Shown: one piece after another, positions 51,839 to 60,789 of the stretch
How positions within the stretch are numbered: the stretch's first letter is position 1
How the letters are laid out: every line of letters starts with the position of its first letter
NCBI GenBank assembly: GCA_023417065.1
Contig: JAEZGH010000042.1
Location: 62,001-126,000 of the forward strand
DNA length: 64,000 nucleotides
Origin: Bacteroidota bacterium
GTDB lineage: Bacteria > Bacteroidota > Bacteroidia > Cytophagales > Cyclobacteriaceae
Reading direction: 5' to 3'
Program-made: the position numbers and the translations under genes
Notes under the pieces: generated by a model
Databases searched by the model: none
Seen by the model: the letters and a program-made list of their open reading frames with translations, nothing else
What the model was told of the DNA's origin: nothing

Positions 51839-52018
51839 GATTTTAAGGTTTCTGCTACATTACTTTGTTCACATTCCGGGTGTAAAATAAAAAAAGTAAG
51901 AGGTAGTTCTACACCAGGTTCCATATTTCGGACCGTTCCCCGCTTCAAAGCGCTCTGACTGTCGTTTTCCTGTCAAATAATAAAACAATTTCCTATCCGG
52001 GGTGATTGCGGAATACCC

Positions 52019-52026
52019 TTAATTTG
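52019..52026 (+). promoter_or_regulatory. Likely -7 promoter box of cinA
   Basis: TTAATTTG differs from TAnnTTTG by one base, 22 bases ahead of the cinA ATG. A clear -33 element is not obvious. Confidence 0.4.
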
Positions 52027-52047
52027 CAGCCTTCACATGATTTAAAA

Positions 52048-53301
52048 ATGATAAAAGCTGAGCTTCTTACGATTGGCGACGAAATCTTATTCGGCCAGAT
52101 CGTCGACACGAATTCGCAATGGATGAGTGTAGAAATGTCAAAAGCGGGCATCAAGGTAATCAGAAAGACCACGGTAGGCGATGTTGAAAGTGAGATCCTG
52201 ACGGCATTTGCTGAAGCAGAATCGCGAGCGGACATCGTGCTGATTACCGGCGGCCTCGGCCCCACAAATGATGACCTCACCAAACCATGTCTGGCTAAGT
52301 TCTTCAATTGCGAGCTTCAGATGCACGGGGAAGCGCTGAAAGAAGTGACCGCATTTTTTGAAAGCCGCGGGCGAACGCTGACTGAAATCAACCGCCAACA
52401 GGCTGCGCTGCCGTCGTGTTGTGAGAAAATAACCAACGCCATGGGAACAGCGCCAGGGATGTGGTTTCACCGCAATGGGAAAGTATTCGTATCCATGCCC
52501 GGTGTCCCGCATGAAATGAAAGCGATGATGTCGAACATTATCATTCCAAAGCTACAGGAAACATTCAAGACACCGGTAATCGAACATCTCGTGGTACGGA
52601 CCATCGGCATCGGGGAATCTTTTCTTGCCGAAAAAATCGCTGAATGGGAGCGTTCACTTCCGGAATACATAAAACTCGCTTACCTGCCGGGCCTTTCGCA
52701 GGTGCGACTTCGGCTTACGGCATACGGCACAGATCGCGAACAACTTCAGCGGGAAAACCTTGCATGGGCGGAACGACTAAAACCACTCGTTGGTGAATAC
52801 ATCTTTGGTTACGGTAACGATGACCTGGAAGTAGTATTGGGTCGATCACTCCGGGAGAGTAAGCTAACGCTTGCCGTTGCTGAAAGCTGCACGGGTGGTC
52901 ATCTCGCCCACATGATTACTTCCGTTCCAGGGAGTTCATCTTACTTTATCGGGGGCATCGTTGCTTACGCGAATGAAATCAAGATTAAGGAACTCGGTGT
53001 TCAGCAAAGTACACTGGAGCAATATGGTGCCGTGAGTGAACAGACCGTCATTGAAATGGCTCAGGGCGTGCGAAAGAAATTTGGAACAGACATTGGCCTG
53101 TCAACGAGTGGAATTGCCGGTCCTGATGGCGGCACTCCCGAGAAACCTGTTGGGAATGTATGGATCGCTTATGCTGACAAAGACAAAACCGTCACGCGAA
53201 AGCTTCAATTGTCAAAAGATCGTTTATTAAACATCCGGATGACGTCTAACCTAATTCTCAACCTTCTTCGTATAAACTTTCCTCAGAAGGAAAAAGCGTA
53301 A
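52048..53301 (+). CDS. cinA: CinA-like protein (COG1058 N-domain plus NMN amidohydrolase C-domain)
   Basis: The start is placed at ATG 52048 (417 residues), which gives the standard MIKAELLTIGDEILFGQIVDTN beginning split across the family's nucleotide-binding core; an upstream TTG at 52006 adds meaningless sequence. The N-terminal domain (1-165) has LITGGLGPTNDDLTK, typical of MoaB/MogA-like COG1058 domains with ADP-ribose pyrophosphatase activity in some. The C-terminal domain (about 260-415) contains AVAESCTGG, SSYFIGGIVAYANEIK and GIAGPDGGTPEKPVG, characteristic of nicotinamide mononucleotide deamidase (PncC). Together they recycle pyridine nucleotides. The name CinA (competence-damage inducible) is historical. 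Its expression appears independent. Confidence 0.93.
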   Translation: MIKAELLTIGDEILFGQIVDTNSQWMSVEMSKAGIKVIRKTTVGDVESEILTAFAEAESRADIVLITGGLGPTNDDLTKPCLAKFFNCELQMHGEALKEVTAFFESRGRTLTEINRQQAALPSCCEKITNAMGTAPGMWFHRNGKVFVSMPGVPHEMKAMMSNIIIPKLQETFKTPVIEHLVVRTIGIGESFLAEKIAEWERSLPEYIKLAYLPGLSQVRLRLTAYGTDREQLQRENLAWAERLKPLVGEYIFGYGNDDLEVVLGRSLRESKLTLAVAESCTGGHLAHMITSVPGSSSYFIGGIVAYANEIKIKELGVQQSTLEQYGAVSEQTVIEMAQGVRKKFGTDIGLSTSGIAGPDGGTPEKPVGNVWIAYADKDKTVTRKLQLSKDRLLNIRMTSNLILNLLRINFPQKEKA

Positions 53302-53305
53302 AAAA

Positions 53306-53329
53306 GAGCTGCGGCAATTGCCGCAGCTC
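53306..53329 (-). terminator. Perfect stem-loop between cinA and ppdK (bidirectional terminator)
   Basis: A 24-base perfect palindrome (GAGCTGCGGC...GCCGCAGCTC) lies between the convergent genes. Read on the minus strand it is followed by six T residues, so it is a rho-independent terminator for ppdK. For cinA it gives a stem without a T-run. Confidence 0.85.
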
Positions 53330-53352
53330 CTGATTTACCCCGCATCGACACA

Positions 53353-56175
53353 CTAGTTACTGGAATAATTCGATTCACCCAGTTTGGCATGTGCCGCTGC
53401 CAAACGTGCAACCGGCACGCGCGGTGCTGAACATGAAACATAGTTCAGACCGAGGTGATGGCAGAAGATGATCGAATCAGGGTGACCGCCGTGTTCACCG
53501 CAGATACCAACTTTCAGATTCGCTTTTTGCAAACGTCCATCCTGCACAGCAAGCTTCATCAGTTTTCCGAGACCTTTCTGATCCAGCACCTCAAATGGAT
53601 TGTCTTTGAGGATCGCGTTGGAAATGTAGAAAGGCAGAAATTTGTTTTCCGCGTCTTCGCGTGAGAAGGAAAAGACTGCCTGCGTAAGGTCATTTGTTCC
53701 GAACGAGAAGAAGTCGGCAACCTTGGCAAGTTCTTCAGCCTGCAGGCACGCACGCACCACTTCGATCATCGTTCCAAACCTGAAGTTCAACGTAATCTGT
53801 TTCTCCGCTTCGAGTTTGCGTTTGATGTCATCCACCATTGCTTTCACCTGTTTCAACTCGTCTGCAGAACTCACCTGCGGCACCATGATTTCAGGGCGTA
53901 CGTCAATGCCGACACGCTGACATTCTGCCGTAGCTTCCAGAATCGCCTGGATCTGCATGCGATAGATTTCAGGGAAGGTCAATCCCAGGCGAACGCCGCG
54001 GTGCCCGAGCATCGGATTCACTTCATGCAGTTCACGAACTTTGCGCAACATCTGCGACTTCTTCTGTATAGCTTGTTCCACCAGTTCCACACCATCGGTT
54101 GTGAAAGGCTGCGGCGAATGCGTAATAATAGAAAGATCGGCTTTCAGCAGCCGCAAACTGTTAAACAGGTTGGATACGCCGCTCACCGTTTCCTTCAGGT
54201 GCTTCAGGTGCTCCAGTTCATCACGCAGCACGTCTTCCGTGGGCAGGAACTCGTGGATCGGCGGATCCAGCAGGCGAATTGTCACTGGTCGCGGAGCCAT
54301 GGCCGTGAGAATTTCCTTGAAGTCCTGACGCTGAATATCCTTCAACCTGTTGAGCGCGGATTCGCGTTGATCTGCAGTGTCGGCAAGGATCATTTCAACC
54401 ACGATAGGCAGGCGATCCACGTCATTGAACATACGTTCCGTGCGGCACAAACCGATACCCATTGCACCATATGTCATAGCCTTCTTCGCGGCATCAGGTG
54501 TGTCGGCATTTGCCATCACGCGCAGCGAAGAAATTTCATCTGCCCATGAGAGCAGCACCTTCAGTTCATCCGAGAATGTGGGCTCTACGGTGGGTATGAT
54601 TCCCTGGTAAACATATCCGGTTCCACCATCGATGGTAATGTAGTCGCCTTCCAGGATCGACTTCTCTCCAATTTTCGCAATACGTGTCTTCACGTCGACG
54701 TGAATTCCTTCTGCTCCTGCAACGCAAGGTTTACCCATGCCACGTGCCACGACTGCTGCGTGTGAGGTCTTGCCTCCACGACTTGTAAGGATACCTTGTG
54801 CAGCAAAGAAACCGTGGATGTCTTCCGGTTTTGTTTCTTCCCGCACCAGGATCACTTTCTCGCCTGCGCGGCCAAGTGCTTCGGCGCGATCTGCATCAAA
54901 GACAACGTGACCCGATGCAGCTCCCGGAGACGCCGGCAACCCCTGCGCTAGTGGTAATGCCTTGTGAAGCGAATCCAGACGCGGGTGCAGCAACTGTTCC
55001 AGCATCTCAGGCTTGATACGCAGCAAGGCCTGCTGTTTGGAGATCAGCCCCTCGCGGGCCATCTCGACAGAAGTTCGCACCATTGCCGTCGTATTCATCT
55101 TGCCATTACGCGTCTGCAGACAGTACAGCACGCCTTTTTCTATGGTATATTCAAAATCCTGCACCTCGCGATAATGCTGTTCCAGCTTGGCGCGAAGGGA
55201 TTCAAGTTCCCTGTAAAGGGAAGGCATTTCGTTTGCGAGTTCGCTCACCGGTTTTGGTGTACGGATCCCGGCCACAACGTCTTCACCCTGTGCATTGGTA
55301 AGGTATTCTCCAAACATCACATTTTCACCAGTACCGGGGTCGCGGGTAAATCCTACGCCAGTAGCCGAGTCGTTACCCATGTTTCCAAAGACCATCGTCA
55401 CTACGTTCACGGCTGTACCATTGGCCATCTCAGGTGTGATTTTAAACTCACGACGGTAATCGACGGCACGTTTGCCCATCCACGAATTGAATACGGCCTT
55501 GATGGCAATCTCAAGCTGTTCGAAGACGTCTTCGGGGAATGGTCTTCCAAGCGTATCATGGACGACCTTCAGGAAGCGTTCGCTGATCTCTTTGAGATCT
55601 TCTGCGTTGAGGGCGATATCTACTTTGACGCCGGCGCGTTTTTTTACTTCCTCAAAGTGCTTGTCGAACTTTTCATCGGGTACTCCAAGGGCTACCTTGC
55701 CGAAAAGCTGAATAAATCTTCGATAGGCATCATAGCCAAAACGCTCGTTGCCGGTGTTTTGGATAAGGCCCTGAAGCGTGACCTTATTAAGGCCCAGGTT
55801 AAGGATCGTGTCCATCATTCCCGGCATCGACATCGCAGAACCTGAGCGCACGGACACGAGTAGCGGGTTGTTGGGGTCTCCGAAAAGTTTACCGGTTTGC
55901 CGTTCTACCTTTCGGATATGATACCGCACTTCTTCCATCAATCCGGAGGGAAGCATTTTGTCAGGAGTATCGAGGTAGCCCAGGCAGGCTTCAGTCGAGA
56001 TGACGAAACCTGGTGGTACGTTAAGTCCGATCTGCGTCATTTCACAAAGGTTCGCACCCTTGCCGCCGAGGAGCTGCTTATTCTTACCATCACCTTCTGA
56101 GAAGGCGTAGACATACTTTTTGCCGTGCTGAGGTTCGGGGAGTTCCTCGAGTGTTTTTTCCTTAACCGTTATCAT
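53353..56175 (-). CDS. ppdK: Pyruvate, phosphate dikinase
   Basis: The 940-residue enzyme (start placed at 56175, MITVKEK; a further in-frame Met at 56265 adds an unlike N-terminus) interconverts pyruvate, ATP and phosphate with PEP, AMP and pyrophosphate. The ATP-grasp part has KKYVYAFSEGDG and GGKGANLCEMTQIGLNVP, and SGSAMSMPGMMDT. The swivelling phosphohistidine domain carries LTSRGGKTSHAAVVARGMG, catalytic His near 472. The C-terminal PEP/pyruvate barrel has GLCRTERMF, GHRGVRL and the catalytic Cys in VGICGEHGGHPDS (near 892). Every catalytic motif is present. The enzyme gives reversible pyruvate-PEP metabolism in the cytosol. A terminator closes the gene. Confidence 0.96.
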   Translation of the reverse strand: MITVKEKTLEELPEPQHGKKYVYAFSEGDGKNKQLLGGKGANLCEMTQIGLNVPPGFVISTEACLGYLDTPDKMLPSGLMEEVRYHIRKVERQTGKLFGDPNNPLLVSVRSGSAMSMPGMMDTILNLGLNKVTLQGLIQNTGNERFGYDAYRRFIQLFGKVALGVPDEKFDKHFEEVKKRAGVKVDIALNAEDLKEISERFLKVVHDTLGRPFPEDVFEQLEIAIKAVFNSWMGKRAVDYRREFKITPEMANGTAVNVVTMVFGNMGNDSATGVGFTRDPGTGENVMFGEYLTNAQGEDVVAGIRTPKPVSELANEMPSLYRELESLRAKLEQHYREVQDFEYTIEKGVLYCLQTRNGKMNTTAMVRTSVEMAREGLISKQQALLRIKPEMLEQLLHPRLDSLHKALPLAQGLPASPGAASGHVVFDADRAEALGRAGEKVILVREETKPEDIHGFFAAQGILTSRGGKTSHAAVVARGMGKPCVAGAEGIHVDVKTRIAKIGEKSILEGDYITIDGGTGYVYQGIIPTVEPTFSDELKVLLSWADEISSLRVMANADTPDAAKKAMTYGAMGIGLCRTERMFNDVDRLPIVVEMILADTADQRESALNRLKDIQRQDFKEILTAMAPRPVTIRLLDPPIHEFLPTEDVLRDELEHLKHLKETVSGVSNLFNSLRLLKADLSIITHSPQPFTTDGVELVEQAIQKKSQMLRKVRELHEVNPMLGHRGVRLGLTFPEIYRMQIQAILEATAECQRVGIDVRPEIMVPQVSSADELKQVKAMVDDIKRKLEAEKQITLNFRFGTMIEVVRACLQAEELAKVADFFSFGTNDLTQAVFSFSREDAENKFLPFYISNAILKDNPFEVLDQKGLGKLMKLAVQDGRLQKANLKVGICGEHGGHPDSIIFCHHLGLNYVSCSAPRVPVARLAAAHAKLGESNYSSN

Positions 56176-56508
56176 AATGCTGGGTTTAAAATCAATTGTT
56201 GAATTTTGAGGTATCTGACGGAAGATTGAATGACGGAAGTCAAGGGCGGTGTGGATTCCTGTCATGGAAGGGGGATGCGTTTGTCGGGCGTTAGGCAGCC
56301 GGGCATCGCTATCAGGAGAATGCCGGTGTAGTGTCAGGGCTACAGAAGAAACTGTTTGCGGAGAATAGAAAAACCGACTTTACTTTTTAAAAAAAACGGT
56401 TGAAAAAAAAGATATTCCGCCGGAAAGGAAAACTACATCCGAAAACGTTTCCGGAATTGAAAGACTCATAAAAATACTAACTTGCCACCTTTTAAAAACC
56501 CGAATACT
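56176..56508. other. Divergent intergenic region ppdK - E2
   Basis: The 333 bases hold no convincing ORF. Near the right end AACCG/CGGTT flanks an A/T-rich loop at about 56371-56401. TTG at 56457 with TACTAACTTG at 56476 is a weak -33/-7 pair ahead of the E2 gene. Confidence 0.45.
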
Positions 56509-57816
56509 ATGCCGCAGGTCGAACTGATAATGCCCAAAATGGGCGAAAGCATAATGGAAGCCACCATCCTGAAATGGCTGAAGAAGCCTGGCGACCGTAT
56601 AGCAGAAGATGAATCTGTTCTCGAAGTGGCCACCGACAAGGTCGATACCGAAGTTCCCTCCACGCATGCCGGCGTTTTGAAGGAAATCCTGGCTAAGGAA
56701 GGAGAAGTAGTCAAGATAGGTAAGCCGATAGCCGTCATCACCACGGAGTCAGACGTGGAAGCCAAGGCCAGCGCTCCTGAGTCACCGGCAGAACCCATAC
56801 TTGAGGAGGTTACACATGACGACGGTTCCTCTCAGCCAGTCAACGGCACGGACCGCCACCAGCAGAGCCCTTCATTCAAAAATACTTCGCGTTTCTATTC
56901 ACCGCTGGTGAAGAACATAGCGCGTGAGGAAAATATCGGCATCGAAGAACTTGAAAACATTTCGGGCTCAGGTGCTGAAGGGCGCGTCACCAAAAAGGAT
57001 ATTCTCAACTATGTAGAAGTCAGGAAAACGCAGGGTACCGCCAGGATCGTAACGCAAACAGCGGCTTCCACTCCTTCTGCTCCTGTAATCCATGCATCAT
57101 TAAGCTCCGGCGACGAGATTATCGAGATGGACCGCATGCGCAGGATGATTGCAGAGCGGATGGTTGACAGCAAACGCATTGCGCCTCATGTAACGTCATT
57201 TGTTGAAGCTGATGTAACGAACATTGTTTTATGGCGAACAAAGATCAAAAGTGATTTCCAACGCCAGACCGGCGATGTGCTGACCTTCACTCCTATATTC
57301 GTAGAGGCTGTCGTTAAGGCGATCAAGGATTTCCCGATGATCAACGTTCAGGTCGATGGAACACGCATCATACGGAAGCGTGATATCAACATAGGCATGG
57401 CAGTTGCATTGCCCAGCGGAAATCTTATCGTTCCGGTTATTAAGAATGCTGACCAATACACGATCACGGGCCTGGCAAAGATTGTAAATGATCTTGCACG
57501 CCGTGCGCGAGAAAATAAACTCAAGCCTGATGAACTCAGCGGCGGAACGTTTACGATCTCCAACGTTGGCTCTTTCGGCAATGTGATGGGAACCCCTATC
57601 ATCATGCAGCCGCAGGTGGGGATCATTGCCCTTGGTGCTATCCAGAAAAAACCAGCGGTGTTAGAAACTCCTTATGGTGATGTAATCGCTATTCGTCATA
57701 AGATGTTTTTATCGCACTCTTACGATCACCGCGTGGTTGATGGTGCTCTCGGGGGCAGCATGGTTCGCCGTGTCGCCGACTACCTGGAGAAATTCGATCT
57801 TAACAGGACTATCTAA
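56509..57816 (+). CDS. Dihydrolipoyl acyltransferase, E2 of a 2-oxo acid dehydrogenase complex
   Basis: The start is set at the ATG at 56509 (435 residues); an upstream TTG at 56482 is not needed. A single lipoyl domain (1-78) has VATDKVDTEVP with lipoyl Lys44. A flexible linker follows, then a peripheral subunit-binding domain at about 128-165 (FYSPLVKNIAREENIGIEEL in the order expected), another linker, and the catalytic domain from about 200. It ends with the active-site HSYDHRVVDGALGG (His near 409) and GGTFTISNVGSFG. It could serve pyruvate, 2-oxoglutarate or branched-chain oxo acids; TDKVDTEVPS leans to the branched-chain or oxoglutarate types but does not decide. No E1 or E3 gene is adjacent. 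Confidence 0.92.
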   Translation: MPQVELIMPKMGESIMEATILKWLKKPGDRIAEDESVLEVATDKVDTEVPSTHAGVLKEILAKEGEVVKIGKPIAVITTESDVEAKASAPESPAEPILEEVTHDDGSSQPVNGTDRHQQSPSFKNTSRFYSPLVKNIAREENIGIEELENISGSGAEGRVTKKDILNYVEVRKTQGTARIVTQTAASTPSAPVIHASLSSGDEIIEMDRMRRMIAERMVDSKRIAPHVTSFVEADVTNIVLWRTKIKSDFQRQTGDVLTFTPIFVEAVVKAIKDFPMINVQVDGTRIIRKRDINIGMAVALPSGNLIVPVIKNADQYTITGLAKIVNDLARRARENKLKPDELSGGTFTISNVGSFGNVMGTPIIMQPQVGIIALGAIQKKPAVLETPYGDVIAIRHKMFLSHSYDHRVVDGALGGSMVRRVADYLEKFDLNRTI

Positions 57817-57835
57817 ACGTCCCGGTAAGGAAAGA

Positions 57836-57866
57836 AGCCGTCTCGAATTCCCGGGGCGGCTTTTTT
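57836..57866 (+). terminator. Rho-independent terminator of the E2 gene
   Basis: AGCCG/CGGCT with additional inner G/C pairing, followed by six T residues, 20 bases after the stop codon. Confidence 0.8.
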
Positions 57867-58409
57867 GTCTATAGAATAGTCCGCCTGATCCTTGAAGTTT
57901 CTCACCTCAGGCATGGTCACCTTGAATTGAACCCTGATACTTGAACCTTCTCCAAACGAAGCAACTTCTCCAGGTGGAAATGTCAGCCCATCAGGAACAG
58001 GAACCTGAAATTTGAAATCAAGAAATCCCCGTCAGAATCAGAAAATCTGTTGCAAGACAGAAATTCCTTCTGAGAGGACAAAAATGACGAACAAGAGGAT
58101 CATCGTTAGTAGTACTTCGGTTGACTTATCCATAATCGTCGCGTTTGATGGTAACATGAAGATACCAGTGCATATAATGGTCATTCAATGAAAAATATCT
58201 CGGGCTTCCAAAATATCGCTGATCGTTGTCATCGGCAGGGGAGACAAAAAAAATCATCGGATGCGTTGACTAAAATCCCGTAATACTGAATCTGTCTCTC
58301 CGAAATCATTCAATCTGCCCGGTGTTCTGACATGGTGGCGCCGACCCTTTTGACGCAAAAGCGGTAAATTGGTTGAGTTATAAACTGATCCAAGCCTTAT
58401 CTGACTATT
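57867..58409. other. 543-base region between E2 and parA
   Basis: No long ORF. It holds weak AATCAGA-type heptamers near 58010-58044, a possible 31-codon membrane peptide on the minus strand (58038-58133), and nothing else I can identify. No clear consensus promoter for parA is visible. Confidence 0.5.
58038..58133 (-). CDS. Possible small membrane peptide, 31 aa
   Basis: ATG at 58133 to TGA at 58038. The product begins MDKSTEV, then a hydrophobic helix LLTMILLFVIFVLSEGISVL and a short polar end QQIF. The pattern of a charged start plus one transmembrane helix is that of many small regulatory membrane proteins. No ribosome-binding site or promoter consensus is clear. Confidence is low because of its length. 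Confidence 0.3.
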   Translation of the reverse strand: MDKSTEVLLTMILLFVIFVLSEGISVLQQIF

Positions 58410-59033
58410 ATGGCAAAAGTCATTTCATTCATCAGCCGCAAAGGAGGAACTGGAAAAACAACCAATGCCATCAACCTGGCCACGACGCTTCGCCAGCTTG
58501 GGCATCGGATATTGCTCATTGAGACGGACGCAAACTTTACGCTGAGCACACTCCGGAAAATGGAACTGTTCAAATCGGGCAACGGCGAAGCTTCCTTTGA
58601 GATCAAGGGCAGCGACGACAACGCGGTGGCTGATGAAATTGCAAACCTCCGGTCAGTGAAAGGTCTGGACTTCATTCTGGTGGATAGTGCAGGTAAGACG
58701 ACCGACGAGGGCATCAAGAAGCTTTGTCTGGAAAGTGACCTGGTGGTGGTTCCGACAAGTCTCACGCAAAATGACTTACTGGTGACATACCAGACCGTAG
58801 TAGACCTTGCCCCCGCGCGAAATCTTAACAGCCGGTTGAAAATCGTGGTGCTGCCCAACCGCATTCACAGTGCGACCAACCTGCACACCGTTCGGGAAGC
58901 ATTGAAGAACCTTGACGCGTTAATCCTGCCGGCGATCGTTCCACAGAAGAATCTTTTTGTAAATTTCAGCACGCTGTCGGCGTCGAAGGAATATGAACCC
59001 GTCGCCCAGGCTATTCTAAACTACCTGAAATGA
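58410..59033 (+). CDS. Orphan ParA/MinD-type ATPase
   Basis: The 207-residue protein is a ParA-family ATPase with a deviant Walker A RKGGTGKTTNAINLA (10-24), the switch region IETDANFTLS and Walker B-like DFILVDSAG. This family positions DNA or protein cargo on the nucleoid or membrane by ATP-dependent dimerisation. There is no ParB gene or parS site beside it. The next gene overlaps by four bases (ATGA) and encodes an acidic 122-aa protein, so the pair probably works together and that protein may be the cargo adaptor or ATPase stimulator. Plasmid partition is unlikely given chromosomal housekeeping neighbours. Confidence 0.88.
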   Translation: MAKVISFISRKGGTGKTTNAINLATTLRQLGHRILLIETDANFTLSTLRKMELFKSGNGEASFEIKGSDDNAVADEIANLRSVKGLDFILVDSAGKTTDEGIKKLCLESDLVVVPTSLTQNDLLVTYQTVVDLAPARNLNSRLKIVVLPNRIHSATNLHTVREALKNLDALILPAIVPQKNLFVNFSTLSASKEYEPVAQAILNYLK

Positions 59034-59398
59034 GCAAAAAGAAAAATACCCTAAAAGACTTAGATGAATTCCTAAAACAACAGGCGACGACACTTGTGAC
59101 ACCAGAACCGGTGGATGTACAACCCGTCGCTGAGGTCGTCCCTCCCACCGATTACTCAGTCGAAACAGACGCACGGGAGGATGTCACGACCGACATGATC
59201 TACAAAGACCTGATCCAGCTCAGCCAGAAAGACCCTGAGTCCTTCCGCCAAAAGCTTTACGCTCTCATCATCCAGGTTCTTGAAGCCCAACAGGAGTCGC
59301 TGCCTGAAGACAAGATGCTGATCAATACCGCCCTGTATCTCAAGAGCGGCGAAAACTGGAAAGACGCTATCCGCGACTATTGGACTAAAAGCGTTTAA
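59030..59398 (+). CDS. Small acidic partner of the ParA-type ATPase
   Basis: The 122-residue protein starts with a basic segment (MSKKKNTLKDLDEFLKQQAT), the kind of N-terminal Lys-rich stretch that stimulates ParA ATPases in other systems. A Pro/Val/Glu-rich linker lies at about 22-50. A helical C-terminal domain has QKDPESFRQKLYALIIQVLE and NTALYLKSGENWKDAIRDYW. No family is recognised. The 4-base overlap with the ATPase gene indicates coupling. Its function is inferred from that and the basic N-terminus only. Confidence 0.6.
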   Translation: MSKKKNTLKDLDEFLKQQATTLVTPEPVDVQPVAEVVPPTDYSVETDAREDVTTDMIYKDLIQLSQKDPESFRQKLYALIIQVLEAQQESLPEDKMLINTALYLKSGENWKDAIRDYWTKSV

Positions 59399-59456
59399 CT
59401 ACCACCTGACTTTATTGAACTTTAACCAGGCCTCGTGGCCCTAATCTTATTTTATC

Positions 59457-60605
59457 ATGAAATTCGGAACGAAAGCAGTGCACGCCGGCGTAGAGCCGGA
59501 CCCTTCAACAGGCGCAATCATGACGCCGATATATCAGACCTCGACCTATGTGCAGGAATCGCCGGCCAAACACAAGGGCTACGCCTATGCACGCGGCGCC
59601 AACCCCACACGTAACGCTCTTCAGCAAAGCATCGCGGCTCTCGAAAACGGAAAGTTCGGATTGTGCTTCTCGTCCGGCATGGGTGCAACAGATGCAGTGA
59701 TGAAGCTACTCAAACCCGGCGACGAAGTCATCACCAGCAACGACCTGTATGGGGGCTCTTACCGCATGTTCAAGCACGTCTTTGAGAAATATGGAATCGT
59801 GTTTCATTTTATCGACCTGACGAATGCCGATAACATCAAGCCTCTCATCAATGACAAAACGCGCCTTCTGTGGGTGGAGACACCTACGAATCCGCTGATG
59901 AACATCGTCGACATAAACGCTGTGGTCAACACTGCCCGACAAAAAGGCAACATACTCGTTGCTGTAGACAATACATTCGCATCACCGTACCTCCAGAACC
60001 CCCTTGACCTGGGTGCCGACATGGTCATGCATTCGGTTACAAAATATTTAGGCGGACACTCTGATGTGGTTATGGGCGCGCTGGTAACAAATGATGAGGC
60101 TCTCCACAAGGACCTCGCCTTTATTGCCAACTCATGCGGGGCAGTCCCCGGACCTCAGGATTCCTTCCTCGTATTGCGTGGTATCAAAACTCTCCACCTT
60201 CGCATGGAACGGCATTGTCTCAACGGAAGAAAGATCGCCGAATACCTGAAGGCTCATCCTAAAATCGGGAAGGTCTACTGGCCTGGCTTTGCAGATCATC
60301 CCAATCATGAGATTGCACGCAGGCAGATGCGTGACTTCGGCGGTATGCTATCATTTACCCTGAAGTCGGATGACCTCAGCAAGGCGAAGCTTCTGATGGA
60401 AAGTGTTGCACTTTTTTCACTCGCCGAATCCCTCGGAGGTGTTGAGTCATTGATCAACCATCCTGCCTCGATGACGCACGCGAGCATTCCTGCAGCAGAG
60501 CGTCAGAAGAGTGGGCTGGTCGACTCCCTGATCCGTCTGAGCATTGGCGTTGAAGATGCTGACGATCTTATCGCCGATCTGGAGCAGGCCCTCGGGAGGG
60601 TTTGA
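59457..60605 (+). CDS. Cystathionine gamma-synthase-like PLP enzyme
   Basis: The 382-residue protein belongs to the Cys/Met metabolism PLP family. Visible features: SSGMGATDAVMKLLKPGD, the phosphate-binding SSGMGA; DDLYGGS-like NDLYGGSYRMF; VAVDNTFASPYLQNPL; and the PLP lysine near 196 in HSVTKYLGGHSDVVMG. GVESLINHPASMTHASI near the C-terminus is typical of both cystathionine gamma-synthase (MetB) and gamma-lyase (MccB/CTH). The two activities cannot be told apart from sequence by eye. It acts in transsulfuration in the cytosol. Start is supported by the standard MKFGTKAVHAG opening. It is monocistronic; a GC-rich stem-loop at 60641-60680 follows. Confidence 0.92.
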   Translation: MKFGTKAVHAGVEPDPSTGAIMTPIYQTSTYVQESPAKHKGYAYARGANPTRNALQQSIAALENGKFGLCFSSGMGATDAVMKLLKPGDEVITSNDLYGGSYRMFKHVFEKYGIVFHFIDLTNADNIKPLINDKTRLLWVETPTNPLMNIVDINAVVNTARQKGNILVAVDNTFASPYLQNPLDLGADMVMHSVTKYLGGHSDVVMGALVTNDEALHKDLAFIANSCGAVPGPQDSFLVLRGIKTLHLRMERHCLNGRKIAEYLKAHPKIGKVYWPGFADHPNHEIARRQMRDFGGMLSFTLKSDDLSKAKLLMESVALFSLAESLGGVESLINHPASMTHASIPAAERQKSGLVDSLIRLSIGVEDADDLIADLEQALGRV

Positions 60606-60608
60606 CTT

Positions 60609-60623
60609 GTGATTTCTGATTTT
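60609..60623 (-). repeat. AATCAGA-type heptamer after the transsulfuration gene
   Basis: GTGATTTCTGATTTT at 60609-60623 carries two inverted AATCAGA-type units. It starts four bases after the stop codon, similar to the copy after ggt. Confidence 0.55.
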
Positions 60624-60640
60624 AGTTGAAAAAAGAAAGG

Positions 60641-60680
60641 GCCTCCTGGTATGTTGTGCTGACGCCATATACAGGGAGGC
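60641..60680 (+). terminator. GC-rich stem-loop, possible terminator
   Basis: GCCTCCTGGTAT pairs with ATACAGGGAGGC (one bulge and one mismatch) around a 16-base loop. A short T-rich tract (CTTTT) follows a few bases later. It lies 36 bases after the transsulfuration gene. Confidence 0.45.
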
Positions 60681-60789
60681 TCAACTTTTCCGATCGTGGC
60701 ACGCGAGTCCGACATGTCCCAGCATTACAGCGCACCTAACCGTTTTGTAATCTGGCCTGCTTTGTTATTTTTATTGCAGGAAACTGTAA

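Noticed and set aside
52006..52047. Upstream TTG start for cinA
   Set aside because: It adds 14 residues that no CinA protein has; ATG at 52048 gives the standard start.
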